From NCBI GenBank assembly GCA_039583875.1, contig CM077147.1, forward strand, positions 160,455,866 through 160,519,865: 64,000 bases of DNA. Direction: 5' to 3'. The notes beneath the pieces were generated by a model. It ran no database searches. It saw only the letters and a list, made by a program, of their open reading frames with translations, and was not told the DNA's origin. Origin of the DNA: Platanthera guangdongensis. Lineage: Eukaryota > Streptophyta > Magnoliopsida > Asparagales > Orchidaceae. The translations under genes were made by a program, and so were the position numbers. This document shows positions 62,842-64,000 of the stretch, in pieces. Each line of letters begins with the position of its first letter. Within the stretch, counting starts at the first letter, position 1.

Positions 62842-64000
62842 GTGAGTTTCCTACCCTCTCCCTTGGTGCTAGATCTATAGTTATTTTCCTAGGAGAGACA
62901 TCGACTCAAGAGAGTCTTGATGGTGAGGAGGAGTTTTCTAGGAAAGGTCATGCTAAGACTTGTGTCTTAGGTTTTAGATCTCTTCAACCACGCCCTTCTT
63001 CAATGTGATGATAAGGGATGGTTTCGTGAAGGGTTTTGGCCTCTTGAGGGTGAATAAGGGAGGATGTTTTCTGGAATGATTTGGGAAGAATAGCCTTGAG
63101 GAGGAAGATGAACCGATGCCGTTCATTCCGCCTTAAGATGCGTGCAGAATCTGTATTCTGCGCGCAGCGAACTTCGTGGCCATTTTTAAGTATGCTATGG
63201 CCAGATCTGGGCCTTTCGGCTTAACACGAAAGTTTAAGCCCTTTAAAGTACCTTTCCAACGAGTGGTTGCACGACTTCTGGCGAAGTCTGTAGCCACGGG
63301 AAAGTCTAAACGAAAATGGGGTTCTATAAATCTTGTATGCAGAAACGGTGTTCTGTACGCAGCGGACTTCAGGTCCGATTTCAAATAGGATAATGTCAAA
63401 TCTGGGTTGAGCTCTGAATATGAAAGATGTAGTCCATGGAAATACCTTTCCATCGAGGGGTTACACGACTTCACCGGATTCCTGTAGCCTCGGGAATCTC
63501 CGATCGAAGTTGCTGTCCAGATTCAACCTGCGCCTAAATTCTGGGCTTAATGAAAGATGAATTTTGATTCGGTGGAATTAATAATGCATGATACTTGCCT
63601 TGGATGAACCCTTATGATTAATCAGTTGTTGCATGATTGAAGTTGCTTATTAATCAGATTTCATATTATCACATTGTGAAATAATCTTATTTAAACGAAT
63701 CGAATTGGTAGGAATTGAAAGATTGATATTGTGCACTTCATGTTTAAATTATGACATTATCAAATGAAAAGTGAGATAGAACTTTATATGCGCATCATGT
63801 TTATATTACATTGTCATCATTTGGAAAGTCATATAGATGAATAGATTATGATCATGGACATGTTTGATTAATGAAATGAGTCTTGTAGTCCAATACTTAG
63901 AGAGTCGTCTCCCTACGGGTAGTATTGTGAAGGGATGTAAGTGCGGTGTTGACCGTCACTTGTTTTGGTTGTGTTGAGATAAGGTGTGGATGGATGGTTG

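Larger units (their letters stand above)
62069..64000 (+). repeat. Tekay-like LTR, plus strand, running off the window
   Basis: It starts TGTAACGTCTCG, comparable to the LTR start TGTAACGCCCC of the minus-strand element. It contains a 12-bp tandem array, palindromic ACACGG(G/C)CGTGT units, a TATA box TTTATATATAAG at 62643-62654 and an imperfect direct repeat of about 205 bases (63130-63500, with TTTCCAACGAGTGGTTGCACGA and TTTCCATCGAGGGGTTACACGA). No end is reached before 64000. Confidence 0.7.

Overview
This is a repeat-dense window of a land-plant nuclear genome, almost certainly an angiosperm. The evidence is a stack of Ty1/copia and Ty3/gypsy LTR retrotransposons of plant type (a Sirevirus-like copia, a CRM-like and a Tekay/Del-like chromovirus, a Tat-like gypsy), most primed by initiator Met-tRNA, together with hAT- and Tourist-type small DNA transposons and fragments of two plant nuclear genes. 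I see no bacterial or organellar operon. Species cannot be named from the sequence. Element names used below (Copia-A to Copia-D and so on) are local labels.

Layout, left half. 1-8183 is a minus-strand Tat-type LTR split by a young, nearly complete CRM-like chromovirus (583-8005, TSD CCCTC). 8184-8341 is a scrap of another gypsy element. 8500-28607 is a Tourist-like MITE (TSD TAA) split by Copia-A (8543-28511, TSD GTTAC). Copia-A is split in its reverse transcriptase by a TIR element (12495-25457), which in turn is split by a full-length Sirevirus-like copia (13061-25117, TSD GAGCG) carrying a large third ORF. This nest is four levels deep. The 3' LTR of Copia-A has a cluster of foldback elements, GC hairpins and an (AT)n tract inserted in it.

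Middle. 28.6-37.3 kb is a small genic island. It holds a minus-strand CCCH zinc-finger exon (30.3 kb), minus-strand exons of a mitochondrial S-adenosylmethionine carrier (33.5-36.7 kb, one exon tandemly multiplied), three hAT elements with 8-bp target duplications, the 5' end of Copia-B (30984-33018) and a 500-base assembly gap (33019-33518).

Right half. Copia-D (minus strand) survives as RT/RNase H pieces between 43.74 and 49.05 kb. It is split by a LARD-like element (44157-46889), a solo LTR (47047-48379, TSD AGAGT) and a PR/RT-less copia, Copia-C (37291-43740). A truncated Tekay-like LTR (49059-51085) abuts a complete but decayed Tekay/Del element (51086-60244, minus strand), which cuts a Tat gag plus LTR (60245-61569). 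The window ends inside a plus-strand Tekay-like LTR that starts at 62069.

How the pieces relate. Nothing here forms a cellular pathway. The units are retrotransposons whose Gag, protease, reverse transcriptase/RNase H and integrase would act together in copying, and all are interrupted by stops or frameshifts. The most notable recurring theme is that several unrelated LTR families each carry dense arrays of a short, CpG-rich inverted-repeat motif, and in the Sirevirus the array recurs in the LTRs, in the gag-pol coding region and in the leader of the third ORF.
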